DNA of 64,000 bases from Isoetes taiwanensis (GCA_021234155.1 JAJEKV010000012.1:3661789-3725788), one strand, 5' to 3'; shown: positions 33,501 to 45,213, counted from the stretch's first letter. Notes: generated by a model not told the origin, from the sequence alone. Program-made: numbers and translations.

Positions 33501-36500
33501 GATCTGTACACCTCGTCTTGATTCTTATGGGGACTTGAAATTGCTCTATATTGCCCTCTTCTCGGTTATCCCTAAAGGTATAATCGCCCAAGTCCTCGTA
33601 CTCCTTTTCTTCCACCAGGGGGATGCGATATTTTACACATCTTCTTATTCCCAAAACCGAATAGATGCTCTCAGCTTGTAATGCTGAAGGAATTCATTGG
33701 TATCTACCACCTTTGAGTAGTTAAGCTCTCAGTATCAGTTATTTCAACACCGTTCCAACCATCCCCGGGATGTTCTTGAATGTAACGTCACCGTATATGC
33801 TAGACTTACTCTAGCTCTTTTCACTGCTTTAAACTCTTTCCATATCCCTTAGTACGACGTATCTAAGAGAGTCAACTCCAACCATTGGGATAGCTTGAAT
33901 GCTTATCTCTGGTGGATCATATCTTAACCCAATATCTTCGTATATAAGCATATCATAATGCTTCTACTTTAAACATTGTCAAGTAATAGTTCAACAGCCT
34001 TGTACGAGTATTCTACCATTTTCCAATATGACATACATCTGGATGTCACAATCGACACCCTCGATATCCTCACTATTGTAGTATTTGTTACTACTAAATC
34101 CTTCAAACATCCAAAACCACTACGTTGTTATTATGAGATATAGTAACATGTGTGAACCAACCCTAAGGCTAGACTCATATGTAACTCGTTGACATAGCCA
34201 CCTAGCTATGTTCATACTTGCCGCCCATTTATTTCCTCAACTCGGTTATCTGGTACCATAAACGTGTTGTGATTCGACACCACGCTTTCTAGACTTTCTA
34301 GCCTTAGTTTGCCTTGGTCCTCAAGCTCTAGTTACAAATTCCACAGGGGCAAATGCCACTCTAAGTCCTAGTGGACATATTTAACGTCTCGTATAGGAAC
34401 TCTTATCTTCATTATTTCCGTATTCATATGGAATTTGAACTAAAAGTCCTATTATACACCCTTTCTTTTCCTTGCTATATTTTACCATTAAATGCTCCTA
34501 ATACGCATATACCAACACGGAGCTACGCCTCGGGATACACACGCGATATCCAGTCCAGAGCACATTCTCCTTGGTGAGATGTTCATTGGGCACCTACTTT
34601 ATTCATACTCCCGACTTTGGTCTAATCAGAGTATCCCTCCAAATTTTCTATCTTTGAGGCACTGTTTGCAACAACTTTCAAGTACCTCTTGTCAAACACT
34701 GGCCTTGTGGGTGCATTACTTGCCTCCTTAGTCTATCATTCGTTGAGGTCAACTTTCCTTCATAGTCTCGCTTCGCCACAACTCCAACATACTTCGTAGC
34801 TTTCAGACGGTTGCACCTTTTACTAGCAATTGCCATCTTCCATTCCAGCAGTCTTACAGAACGCTTATTCCTGCCTTAGTCTTTTATTCGGCATCTCGAT
34901 GCTCCCAACCGATATAAGATGTGTCCATTTCCTTAATTTATACCATGCATAATGGTCATGCCTTCGACCAACGTCATTAAGCGTATCCACGTGACTATGT
35001 GGTCATCTTAATCATGCACACGCTTGCATTGTTATTGCACACCTCAGGAACATCAATCTCCTTACGAAACGCAACGTATGCGTAATTTTATAATCCGTAG
35101 TTTATGGATCCGCATCCTCAACCTACCCTTGGGTGCTTATAATCCAGTTTCCACCTTAGTATTAGTACCTCCTTAACGTGGTCTATGGTAGATAATCACA
35201 AACCACTTCTCCATCAGATATTCCTTCTACATTCAATGGCAATATATATGCCGCATGATAAATCATTCCTCGTAATTATTAGGTCCAGTGTTTCCATCGG
35301 ATAACAAACATCGTCATACCAATTTTCTCGAGTAACCATCCAAGACAAGGATACCTTACCACTCCTTACTATTATACTATATTCTATTCCCAACGTTTAG
35401 CACTTCTACTTCAAGCAAAAACCCAGGATCTGTTTAACCTTCGTTGTATAATAGCCTCAAGAAGTACCGGCCATGCTTTGATGCTTCCATATCTCTAATA
35501 AATGTGTAGATATAACTAATGAATTAATATGTGTGCTCATGTGAGGTAAAGCTCGTTTGTGTCATAGTTCACCTCGAAATTCCTTTGGTCAATAAACCTG
35601 AAAAACCATCTATTACTTTCTATTCTGGAGCATTATCACATAGAGGCCTTAGATCCATGACTTTAGATTTAGCTCCACAAAGGTTTTTAACCATGGGTGT
35701 TTAAAGCCAACGATATCGCAATTGGAGTTTTGCACCTTAGAACTTTATTTGAAGTCAAACCAACATTTATATTAACAATGTAGTCTCATTTTCTAAGGGT
35801 CTTTACCCCTCATATATCAGGGTCTGGCTTTCAGTTAGAGCTAAGTGTGAACTATGGATCCAGAGTGTAACTGTGGAAACATTAAAGATACTCAAAAGGA
35901 GGAACCTATTTAAACACATAGTCAAATATAATAGAAGGAGATAATTATGTATGTCTTCCACAAACTCCTAAGGGAATAATGAGACTTAGATAATGTTCTA
36001 ACAAGGTTATGAATAATCAAGGATGAAGAACGTATGTCTGTCATTAACATTAAAGTATATAGGTAAAAAAAAAAAAAAAAAAAAAAAACAAAACCAATAC
36101 AATATATAATTCTATTAAAGGGTAGGCATAAATGTGAGGTGCATGTAAACACTGACGATAGCAATATATGAGTTGTTAAAACTGTAACAAAATAGGAAAA
36201 CAAAGTTTGGATACAAAATTACATTAAGGCTGGCTGTAATAAAATCACTTGCAAAGTGAAGCGAGAATATAATAGACATATACACGGAAGTTAATACGAG
36301 TCGAATGACTTGCTACTAAATAGTGTGCGATTAAATAAGTCTGTATTATATTAAAAGAACAAATAGAAGTTGCTTATATCTACACTTGCCCATAATATAT
36401 AATCAATTAACCATATGTATAGAAAGAATAATTTCTAAAGAAGATAAACTCTGAACTCATCACCACGAAGGAAACAGTAAGACTTTCACAAACCTTGACT

Positions 36501-36745
36501 CTTCATTTTTTTTTTTTTACAGTCCTAAACGATGATCATGTCTGATCTATATCTCTACCTTTTATATCCCAGAGTTATAAATTGCACATTACAAGTCATT
36601 TCAAACATACTCACTTTGAACATGACAAAGTCTGTGTGACTTATAATCTCACGCTATCTCTTTAAGGAGGGGAGACCTCCTCCCAATGTACGATGTATTG
36701 CCCTACAACAAGAGTAGTCTTGATGCTGAGGACAACATCACTTTT

Positions 36746-36758
36746 AAGGTGGGGAGAA
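36746..36758 (+). other. Polypurine tract of LARD-like element
   Basis: AAGGTGGGGAGAA directly before the TGTGACG start of the 3' LTR. Confidence 0.85.
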
Positions 36759-38316
36759 TGTGACGTTCCAGGCATTTATACGGTATACGTATACACGCCA
36801 GGACACGTCACTAGGACATAAGGGGGTAATTGTCTAAGTGGAAGTCAACCACAATGGTTTTATTTAGCTATGTTAATAAATCCATTGTGGATAATTATAA
36901 AGTATTTGGCCTAATTACCCTAATTAAGCTAAATTAGCACCAACAAGGGGGCGCCACCTGGCCCAAATCGATTGGCCAGGAGGACTTGCCATTTTTGGCC
37001 TAGGAAAAGGGGTCCTACCCCATTTTGTCATCCAAATTCGAATTTGGGGATTAAGGAGGAGCAGCAGCTAACATCCAAGCTTGTTTACCATCAACCACCC
37101 ACCAGTTTAGTGTGATGGACTCGTACCATGACCATGGCTCCAGCCAGGACACCGGTTAGTACGTAGGTAGCTTGGATTTCTAGTTAGCCATAGGATTAAC
37201 ACTTGTATGAGTAGATGTATGGTTAATCTCTATTTTATGTTCTATTCAAGGTTATGGATGGATGGATGGATGTATAAGAATAGTTCTTTCCGTTCCTACT
37301 GTGTTGTATGGGTTAAAGGGTGGGTAGAGACCTAAAGGCCATCTAGAAGTAGAGATGTTCCTAGATAGAACCCCTAAAACCCAGTACTTGCGGCCTGTGC
37401 ACAAGAGCCTACCTGGCTGTGGATGCTATGATGTGGTTCAGCACCAAACAACGGGTATGAAGGTGAATCGGGGGTGGGGTCCTGCCTAGCGCGGCTACAG
37501 GACTCCTACAGTGTGCTAGACTTATAGCCAGTCACTGTGTGTGGGCTGGGTATGGGTCTGAAACTCCCTGGGCCGGAGGGTGGGAGCCTGTATGGCCGCC
37601 CTGGGCTCGAACGGGTTGGTGAGCTGACCTTTAGATTTAGGGGAGTAAGTCGGGTACGGATGCGGGGGTCACTGAGGGGGCACGTATCCTCTAGCACACC
37701 CAGGGATCCGTCATACCCGGGGAGGGGACGCCTCCCTGACCTGCCTCATCGGACCGGGGAGATGTAACCCGGAGTAGTCCTGAAGGGTGATTCCTTGGGA
37801 TTGCGTCTCCGGAGGGCTACAAGCACGCCATAGCATGATTCAGCCTATCTGCAAAGTGTGCACAGGAGGGGCGGATGGAGTGGACTACCCTAGCCATTGT
37901 GTTATGCCAGCCAACGCCATGTTATACCTCTGTCAGCTGTTATCTTGAGGCCCTGACCATCAGTCACCCCCATGGAGTCTGAGCCCGGGGTAGAGCCCTT
38001 AGTTATGGTGTACTTCCTTTGTTATGTTGGTATTTTGTTGCTAGTTATGATGATGATGATGGGCCACCCTTCGTGGTGGTATATTATTATTTAGTATTGT
38101 TGCTAGGTGCTAACATGTATGCATGCTTCCGCTATATAGGATTCCCATAGAAGGCGTGGGACGAATGACACCTCCATGTCCTTCACCCGGACACTTGGCC
38201 ATCACAAGTGGTCCGAGTCAAATGGAGGGCCTTTCCGTGGTGATAGATTCGCCATGGGAGGGGAATTTCCCGTATTTATACGATGGGAGCATCGTATGGA
38301 TTCGGGGAGCGTCACA
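36759..38316 (+). repeat. LARD-like element, 3' LTR (complete, 1558 bp)
   Basis: Begins TGTGACG, ends CGTCACA. Relative to the 5' LTR it carries an extra 16 bp near 38155-38171 (in GAAGGCGTGGGACG) and a strongly different patch at about 37477-37580. Elsewhere only a handful of substitutions are visible. A conserved short frame (about 37537-37767, also at 29111-29338) lies in both LTRs but has no recognisable domain. Confidence 0.9.
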
Positions 38317-38330
38317 GCTGTAAAACCATT

Positions 38331-38446
38331 TCATTTTGCAGCGTTTTTCATCATCATTGTATCTGTCTTATTCATGGCATTGATTTCCCTTTGAACTTCA
38401 TCTAAATCTTCTCTAACAGATTCAATCACTGCTTGCATAGACTTTT
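38331..38446 (-). CDS. Coding-like coiled-coil exon, possibly cut off by the LTR element
   Basis: Minus strand, after an acceptor-like CCTAG: KKSMQAVIESVREDLDEVQR followed by EINAMNKTDTMMMKNAAK and a stop, 15 bp from the LTR. The composition is that of a coiled coil. No family recognised. It could be the last exon of a minus-strand gene together with 39680-40240. Confidence 0.3.
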
Positions 38447-38609
38447 TTCTAGGTCTTATTTTCAATTCTTTTTTCTTTATGTGAAGGTAAGAACTTTTTA
38501 TATCGATCAAATTGGAATTAATACAATATAAACATCCCTTATGAATCAGAAATAATTGAAGTACAAAGGCCACACGGATTTGAATCATATCTACAGTTAT
38601 AATAATCAT

Positions 38610-39679
38610 AAGTCTCTCTTAACCTCTTCTTCTATCCAACTAACACTACAATATCAACATCTTCTCAGTTAAATAGAATACCACATGGTCAGATTCCCAT
38701 TTTTCATAAACTGCAGACAATCTTGAATGCTTCAAGAAACCTATTACAAAAATAGAAACGAAGAGAAAAAAGATGAAGAGCAACTTAAAAAATCTCCTTC
38801 ACTGCTTAGAGAAGCCAATATGTTGCAGCTTATGATCAAATATTGCATCAAATCGGATTCTAATATTTTGTTACTCCATTAGTCCATAGTGCCGTTTTTT
38901 CACTATGATTCTATCACTATTGTTCACAACTTTTACTGCGCACACTTATTAGCAACTATGATTGCTCATATGTTTGATTTTTCTTAATTAATAGAAAAAC
39001 CAACTCTTACTCTCAAAATAAAATAAAATAAAATAAAATTGCAGTCTTATTATCAAATGTGAGATTAAAAGGAGTTGATGCATTCTCGGGATGTGCCAAT
39101 TAGCTGACCTGTAATAGACTAGATACACAGCCACATGGCCAAAACTCTCCCTAAATTCTGCTTCGTGATATCTGGTCTTGATATGGAAACATTGGCAACC
39201 TTAAATCATTTGATATCCTGTTTTAAAACATAAAACTGAGGTCAAGAATTTATTCTGCTCTTCCAAAACAACATTTCGAGATCTTTTCACTAGCAGGAAG
39301 GAGCAAGGGGGGACCATTTGCTCAAAAGATCCACCTAAAAAGACTGCATAAAAGACCCAAAACTACTTTTTTTTTATAAGTTCTACTTCAATTCTGCTCC
39401 ACCTTATAGACTCCATGCCTTTTTTGTGTAATTTGCTTAACAAATCGCCATTTATTTTTTTAAAGATTGGGAGCAAAATGCCATATTAATGGCTTACCAG
39501 CCTGAACCCAAGAGACCACCTTGACTTGAAGCTGCTTCAGAATCAAATATGTAATTTCTTTGAAAACGAGACCATTTGGAACACATGCATACCCCACTGC
39601 CATCATATCATAGTCTCCGGTCTACAAGAGGATCTGCACTAGTGTAAGATAGAAAAAAGGGAGGGTGGCCTCTTTCCTT
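38610..39679. other. Spacer with (AAAAT)n tract
   Basis: AT-rich; AAAAT repeats at about 39016-39040. No gene seen. Confidence 0.4.
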
Positions 39680-40240
39680 GTTGCTACCCTAGCAGCAGAT
39701 GCAGATGGAGTGCCAAGATTCCATCTGTTTTTCCTGGTTGAGATTCTCCATCTTCAAACTGGACACCAATTTCTTCTACTGTGATCTTGGGCGAGGAAAT
39801 TTGAAAATCTCCTCTCTGTTACATCATCAAGTTCTTCCACTTTTCCTTTACACTTCTGCAATTTGCCTTCATCCAACTTTTTGTCTGAGTACTTTGGGGT
39901 GCCAAATTCAGCTCCATCAAAGCTAGAGTTGGTTGTTCCATCCATAGCTGAGTATTGGGTCACTAGGAGCCCATTCCTCATCTCTCTCGTAGCAGCTATA
40001 AACCCAAAATGGGGGCTTTTGTGACATAATAATCATAAAAAAAAACATTATATTTTCGATTGCATTGGCATCCTTTGAATCTGCAATAGATTTGGGGGTT
40101 TTCATACTGATTCCAAATGCATTGCCTCAAATTGCGACGCCTTCTAATGACATCTTGTTTTCGTTAAAATTTTGGGCATCTTCAATAGACTTTTGTGCCA
40201 GTACGTATTCTTCTTCAAGAATACATGCCATGATAGAAAA
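39680..40240 (-). pseudogene. Decayed or intron-split protein-coding remnant, unrecognised
   Basis: The minus strand gives coding-like peptides in different frames: EEEYVLAQKSIEDAQNFNEN then KMSLEGVAI (about 40150-40220), SMKTPKSIADSKDANAIENI (about 40040-40105), a longer KYSDKKLDEGKLQKCKGKVE segment (39754-39950) and KITVEEIGVQFEDGESQPGK (about 39700-39790). Acidic/lysine-rich and probably helical. Stops and frame changes between blocks suggest decay, though missed introns are possible. Confidence 0.35.
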
Positions 40241-40288
40241 GCAGGTCGTTGTTACAGTTTTAGCTTTTAGGGTAAATATCTTAAGGCT

Positions 40289-40297
40289 TTTCTTTAA
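40289..40297 (+). repeat. 9-bp target-site duplication (TTTCTTTAA), left
   Basis: Exact copy at 41857-41865. Nine bases is the usual size for Mutator-like elements. Confidence 0.8.
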
Positions 40298-41856
40298 GGA
40301 AAAACTACCAAAATGCCCCTATTAGTTTCAATAATTACCAAAATGTCCATATAAGTTTCAAAATTATCAATTTGCCCCTACACACTAAACTTAATAACCA
40401 AAATGCCCCTACACATCATCAAACTTAATCACCAAAATACTATGGGAGATGTTTTTGTATGTTATGGGAGATGTTTTTTCGGTTTGGAAAAAAAAAAAAA
40501 ATCAAAAAACATTGGTAAGTTCATAAATAAGATATGAAATATTAAACATAGCACAAATCTCATAACACACCAAAACAAAAAAAATTATTATTTTTTTGAT
40601 ACAAAACGCAGCCAATAAAGCACGGCCACCATAACATCATCTCCTAAAGTGCGGAATGAAAGAAGCCCAAGAAATAAACTGCCCAACCTACCCCTTTTAT
40701 TTTCAATATCTTCATAAAAGCTTATTCATTACAATGTACACTTGGAAAGCCAGGTAAAATCAATTTATGGCCAATTCAACACCATCTGCCAGTAAACCAT
40801 CAAAATCTATGTTCTAGACACAAGAACAACCTCAACCTCAAGCACAGGGAAGCTCAAGCTTATTAGGACCAAGCAAACCTCAAAGTCCAAAAAATACATC
40901 ACCCCCTGCAATAGTTTGCTCAGGTCAGGTAGCCGCCCAGCTCATCTGGGCATCCTCCAATATGCAAGCAGTTGTCCAACAAAAGTTTCGCATTTGTGGG
41001 TTTCGAAATAATAAGGCCTTAAAAAGATAAAGCAATAAAGTTCTTAAAAAGTTTGTTAGGTTTAAAAATAACAAGCCCTTAAAAAGATAAACCAATTTAT
41101 TTCCCTTTTCATTTCTAGCTACATCTTTTTCTCTATATTTATATGAGCCCTCAATGGTCCAACACACACAAAAACCCTTATTTTTTAATAAACCTTTTTG
41201 TCCCAACAAACAACTCGTAAAAATCATTTGCCAACGTAATTGTATATCAATTTTGTTCAATCTACACCAATTTTGATTATCAAAATGGCCCACACACCAA
41301 ATTTAACTATCAAATTACCCCTACACAGTCTTATCGCGACAATTACAAGGAGCCAATATTCCCTTCTACACAGTCTTATTGAGACACTTGCAAGGAGCCA
41401 GTGTTCCCTGTGGTTACCTCCTGGACATCCAAAAACCAAATGCACATTGTAGAAGGTAGGGACACAATGCATGCAGCTCCAATTCAGTGATAATTGTGAC
41501 TTCTGTAATCTCTTTGTTGAATTCAAACTTTTATTCCTGTGGCATTTAGTGTAGATTGGGTAGGATTGATATGTAAGTGCATTTTGGTAATTAACTTTAG
41601 TGTATAGGGGGTATTTTCGTAATTAAGTTTGGTGCATAGGTTGTTTTGGTGATTAAGTTGGTGTAGATAGATCAAAATTGCTATGTAATGGCATTTTGGT
41701 GATTAAATTTGATGTATAGGGATATTTTGGTAAATAAGTTTCGTGTGTAGAGGAAAATTGGTAATTTGTTTGTAACTTTAGATTGAGCAAGGTGCATTTT
41801 GGTAATTGCATTTTGGTAATTACATAAACCGATAGGGGTATTTTGGTAGTTTTCCC
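40298..41856. mobile_element. Non-autonomous Mutator-like element, 1559 bp
   Basis: Begins GGAAAAACTACCAAAATGCC and ends with the inverse (GGTAGTTTTCCC), flanked by 9-bp duplications. The terminal inverted repeats continue inward as degenerate tandem units of about 30-40 bp on both sides (CCAAAATGCCCCTA on the left, its complement on the right, 41570-41850), a subterminal repeat layout seen in some MULEs. No transposase is visible. The middle carries a coding-like fragment (40773-41000). Confidence 0.82.
40773..41000 (+). pseudogene. Possible captured gene fragment inside the MULE
   Basis: One plus-strand frame of 76 codons with a single TAG reads as Pro/Gln/Ser-rich protein (TQEQPQPQAQGSSSLLGPSK, then QVAAQLIWASSNMQAVVQQK). 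Its codon usage and amino-acid make-up look coding, unlike the rest of the element. Source gene not recognised. Pack-MULEs commonly carry such fragments. Confidence 0.35.
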
Positions 41857-41865
41857 TTTCTTTAA
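41857..41865 (+). repeat. 9-bp target-site duplication (TTTCTTTAA), right
   Basis: Pairs with 40289-40297. Confidence 0.8.
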
Positions 41866-43100
41866 TCAGTTTTTTAATAGAAGGGGTTTATTCTTACTCG
41901 AATTCTTCATTTGGGGAGGAGGTTCCCCTACTTCATCCTTCATAGTTTCTTCTTCCTGGATAGGATTAAGAGCAAGCATGCTCTTATAACATGTAAATAG
42001 TGTAGAGATCACAGAGATAACTAATATAATGCATTGTATTCAATAGAAGAAAACCATGAGAGCAAGTCTCTCATGTATCTTTAAATATATGCATATGAAC
42101 TAACATAATACTAAGGAGGTGACTCTATATGTATATTGCCATGTCATTATAAGACGTGGCTTATATTGATGAGGTGGAGGATTGGACATATTTCAACAAG
42201 TAGTTGTTTTGTTGATGCCTTATTTTGAAGCTTTAAAGCGTATTTGTGTGAATGATTTAAAGCTTTGAAAGTTTATTGAGGTCAGCAATTGTCGTTGTCT
42301 CATTGTTTGAAGTTCATTGTAAGAGCTCAACTGGTTAATTAGAGCAGTAAAGATTCAATAAAGCAAAGATAAAGCACAGAAAATCCAGCTCGACCTTATC
42401 AAAGCATCTTCAAATGTGGTTTGATTAAGGACTGACTTGATACAATCCCCAAAAGAGCAGACAAACCTTGCACATTTGCTACAAATACTTAGAATTCCTA
42501 AAATCTTGCTTATAGTCCTTAAAAAAAATCCGTAGCTACATCCTTTCATAGCTGGCGAGGTTGCTAGAAATTAATACACAATAACATATAATTAGAATAG
42601 CTTATAGATTTTGGGGTTTTTTTTGTTTGTTTTTTTTTTTTTTTTTTTTTTTGTTCTGATATAGAAGTCTTTAGTGTCAATAATTTCTCCATTGTAACTG
42701 TTGGAATGTAAAATATCCCGAAATCTCATTAAATCGAACTCGGCAGTTGAGGAAGAGTGCAACATGCCGTAATCCTATCTTTTTATTTTTTCTTGTTATT
42801 TAATATTTATCATCAATATAATTATCCACGTATTGTTAAATAATTAGATCATTATAGTCTAGGTGGTAGAGAGGGTGCCTCTTGTGCCATAGCCCAGGGT
42901 TTGATTCCAACTAACTACATGAGCCAAATATTTTTGCTCACAAAAATCTTGAATGGATACTAAAAACATTGTTTTAATGTCTCCTTAGTTGAAAACATGG
43001 TTAAAAATAGTAGACAACGTTTTATGGGACTGTGCTTCAATATCATTACATTTGGTAGTGTGAGATGTTGGAATGTCGTGGATTCTAATGTATGAAGCAG
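41866..43100. other. Spacer with T-rich tract and SINE-like head
   Basis: Contains a long T-rich run (about 42613-42652) and the tRNA-like segment at 42850-42920. No gene seen. Confidence 0.4.
42850..42920 (+). repeat. tRNA-derived SINE-like segment
   Basis: TAGTCTAGGTGGTAGAGAGG (A-box-like) followed about 30 bases later by AGGGTTTGATTCC (B-box-like, one base from GGTTCGATTCC). It does not fold into a clean cloverleaf and lacks an acceptor stem, so I read it as the head of a tRNA-derived SINE rather than a tRNA gene. Confidence 0.45.
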
Positions 43101-43104
43101 TTTG

Positions 43105-43485
43105 CATGTTTTAGATATGTTGTAAAATTAGAATTTTATTATTATTGTTCACTTGAAATCATTGAATGAATGTTTAAGGAATGTGCATTCCTGAATAATG
43201 CATCGGGTCATTGCGTGAGAAGCAGGACCGATCACCGCGCATTGTTAGATAGTCGTTAATGGATTCATTGAGTGAGAAGCAGGGCCGATCACCCCGCATT
43301 GTTAGCTAGTCGTCAGTGGATTCTGGCGAAGAAGGCTGCATAATTGGCTTTGCCAACTGAAATTATTCTAACAACGAATCGTGATGACAATCTTGGTTGT
43401 GTTTGTGGCATTTTGCATGTTTTAGATATGTTGTGCAATTAGAATTTCGTCATTATTGTTGTCACTTGGAATCATTGAATGGTTT
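43105..43485. repeat. Nested duplications (about 58 bp inside about 312 bp)
   Basis: A unit beginning GCATGTTTTAGATATGTTGT occurs at about 43105 and again at about 43417, with matching sequence for about 70 bp. Between them a unit starting GAGTGAGAAGCAGG/GCGTGAGAAGCAGG and containing CCGATCACC.CGCATTGTTAG is tandemly duplicated (about 43213-43325). Confidence 0.75.
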
Positions 43486-43889
43486 CTTAAGGAATGTACA
43501 CTCCTAACTAATGCAGCGAGGAACTCCGTATATCTCAAGCGGGATCTGGTTAATGTGGCCAGATTTCCCGTTATCAACCAGTACATTGCCATGCCCGCCA
43601 TCCATCCGATTGATGGCCATGGGTTCTCGCCGCCATGCCCCATTCATGGGGCAGGAGGATGCCATGCGAGAGCAGCCATGCGGGATATCCCATGCTACTT
43701 GCCATGCCCCCATGCCAAATCCGCATTAACTGCAACCTGCCATCCGTACCTGCAGAAGTCCCTTGAACCGAATCATTTCTGTCCTGCAGTCATATCATCG
43801 CTTTCTGTCCCTTCAACTTCAACGGCCCGCGCACGTACGTTGCCATACCAAGCGAATTAGACGATTTTATTTCACTTCTATTTCAGGTA

Positions 43890-43955
43890 ATGTCACATGG
43901 TCACCCATGGTTAATGTGGTCATCGATCGATGGGGTTAATGTGGCCATGGATTTT
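43890..43955 (+). repeat. Outlying copies of the TTAATGTGGCCA motif
   Basis: CATGGTTAATGTGGTCATCG and GGGTTAATGTGGCCATGG lie here, 1.4 kb left of the main array and just upstream of the exon candidate at 44070. Confidence 0.8.
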
Positions 43956-44069
43956 CAAAATGTCCACCACAACGGTCATGGGTTTAGGTTATATATGGGA
44001 TGTCGTGGGTTAGGGTTTAAGGCAATTCATTGGGTTTCAATTCAGTTGAGATCAAGGGATCGAAGAAAG

Positions 44070-44211
44070 ATGGTGAGGACCAGGCAACAGCTTGCTGAGT
44101 GCAGTCTCCCCAATGTTCACACTATTGAAGATGTCGTGGTTCACTTGAATTGGCTTCAGGAGGACGTTGGAACAATTCTTGCTGAGGATAACAGTATCCA
44201 CACATTTACAA
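44070..44211 (+). CDS. Candidate first exon, unrecognised protein
   Basis: ATG at 44070 opens MVRTRQQLAECSLPNVHTIE, then DVVVHLNWLQEDVGTILAED, up to a good donor (ACAA|GTGAGC, 44212). The composition looks coding. No domain recognised. It may belong with the downstream candidate at 44673-45213. Confidence 0.35.
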
Positions 44212-44525
44212 GTGAGCATCTGCTTTTTTTCCTTCATATGAATAGTTTATTTGTGGTTGTGATTCGATTGTAGCTACACGTTTTATTTATACATTAGAGT
44301 TTTTTTGGGATCACTTATTGTCCCAAGCTCGATGCAGCATGGAAATCGTGCGGCCAATGAGAATTCCCGGGAGGGGGGCAGTTTTTCTTCATCCATGCCT
44401 TCCTTCCCATGCCCGTGTCGTCAAAGGTACGTGGTTCGGCATTATCCTTACCTACACCGCCTGGAGGTTCGGTTGGCTGAAGTAATAATTACAAATTATT
44501 CCCGCCCTGAATTACCGCCCAAATG

Positions 44526-44533
44526 TTGGGGTG
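44526..44533 (+). promoter_or_regulatory. TATA-box-like TATAAGTA
   Basis: About 140 bp upstream of the ATG at 44673, with a pyrimidine-rich stretch between them as in plant 5' leaders. Weak, motif-only evidence. Confidence 0.3.
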
Positions 44534-44672
44534 TCTATAAGTACCCCCTTCCTCAACGACTCTTCTTTTCGCGTCTCTTCATCCAGGTTTGCTAATGCTT
44601 TCAATCCTTCTAGTTCTGCGAGCTCATCTGATTCAGACTGTTTGATCTAATTAATTTGCCGGTTCATTTCAG

Positions 44673-45213
44673 ATGGCGATTACCTCTGTCACAGCTGAGA
44701 ACGATTTCGGCTGCTTCAATATATTTCTTGGGAGCTTCGTGACAATCCGACCGCCACTCAGAGGTCCTCACCAGGTGATCAAAGGCAGGAGAAATGTTAT
44801 TTCAAGCCATTGGAAGGCTATTGTTGTCGGGTTCGAGGTGAGAGGGGAAGTATATATCAAGGTCAGACACCTATACACACCGACAGACATGAGAAAAGAA
44901 AAGATAAGATCTCGACGTAATTTCCCTGAGCTTCGTGCCCCGGCATTACATAGATGACAATGATAGGCCGACAGACGGAGCAATGATAGCTGAGTTGAAA
45001 ATGCGCATTATCCAAGCCAAGGCATTGAAGAAATTGCTGGCTTTGGACTTCCTGTGGCAGGGCAACACTCTGAAGCCCTGTTTTGTTAAATTGTATGAGA
45101 CACGCAAGTTGGAGAAGAAGCGTCTCATCGAAGATGTGCTGCAGGGGTTTGATGCAAGTCTTTGCGAAGTCCTCGACCACATGTTGTGGTGGGAATCCAT
45201 ATCTGTGCCTTAA
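44673..45213 (+). CDS. Candidate small gene, two overlapping frames
   Basis: ATG 44673 opens a 94-codon frame (MAITSVTAENDFGCFNIFLG...) to 44957. From about 44935 an overlapping frame encodes IDDNDRPTDGAMIAELKMRI, then KALKKLLALDFLWQGNTLKP and a helical, charged tail, ending at 45213. A GAG|GTGAGA donor-like site near 44839 suggests that the two could be joined by splicing; otherwise there is a frameshift. No family recognised. The second half has the look of a real protein. Confidence 0.35.

Larger units (their letters stand above)
29885..36745 (+). other. ORF-less interior of the LARD-like element
   Basis: From about 30.4 to 35.8 kb the plus strand is strikingly rich in C and T and poor in G; from 35.8 to 36.5 kb it turns A-rich, with an A run at 36066-36088. 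All six frames are closed at short intervals. Near the left end two tRNA-like boxes are seen on the minus strand (separate entries). No protein motif recognised. Confidence 0.7.
28500..38316 (+). mobile_element. Large LTR retrotransposon without coding capacity (LARD-like)
   Basis: Two long direct repeats (28500-29871 and 36759-38316) bracket a 6.9 kb interior. The 3' LTR starts TGTGACG and ends CGTCACA, a 7-bp inverted terminal repeat, and is preceded by the purine tract AAGGTGGGGAGAA. The 5' LTR is followed by an initiator-Met-tRNA primer site. Except in one patch, the LTRs are almost identical by eye, yet the interior has no open frame above about 107 codons and no gag, protease, integrase or RT motif that I can see. 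Young LTRs with an ORF-less interior define large retrotransposon derivatives, which rely on proteins of another element. The LTR style and purine tract resemble Ty3/gypsy elements, but superfamily cannot be proved without pol. Confidence 0.85.

Noticed and set aside
36759-36931. Equality of the missing LTR piece (173 bp) with the copia LTR length (173 bp)
   Set aside because: The sequences are unrelated; coincidence.
42850-42920. A true tRNA gene
   Set aside because: A- and B-box-like strings are present, but no acceptor stem or proper anticodon arm can be drawn.
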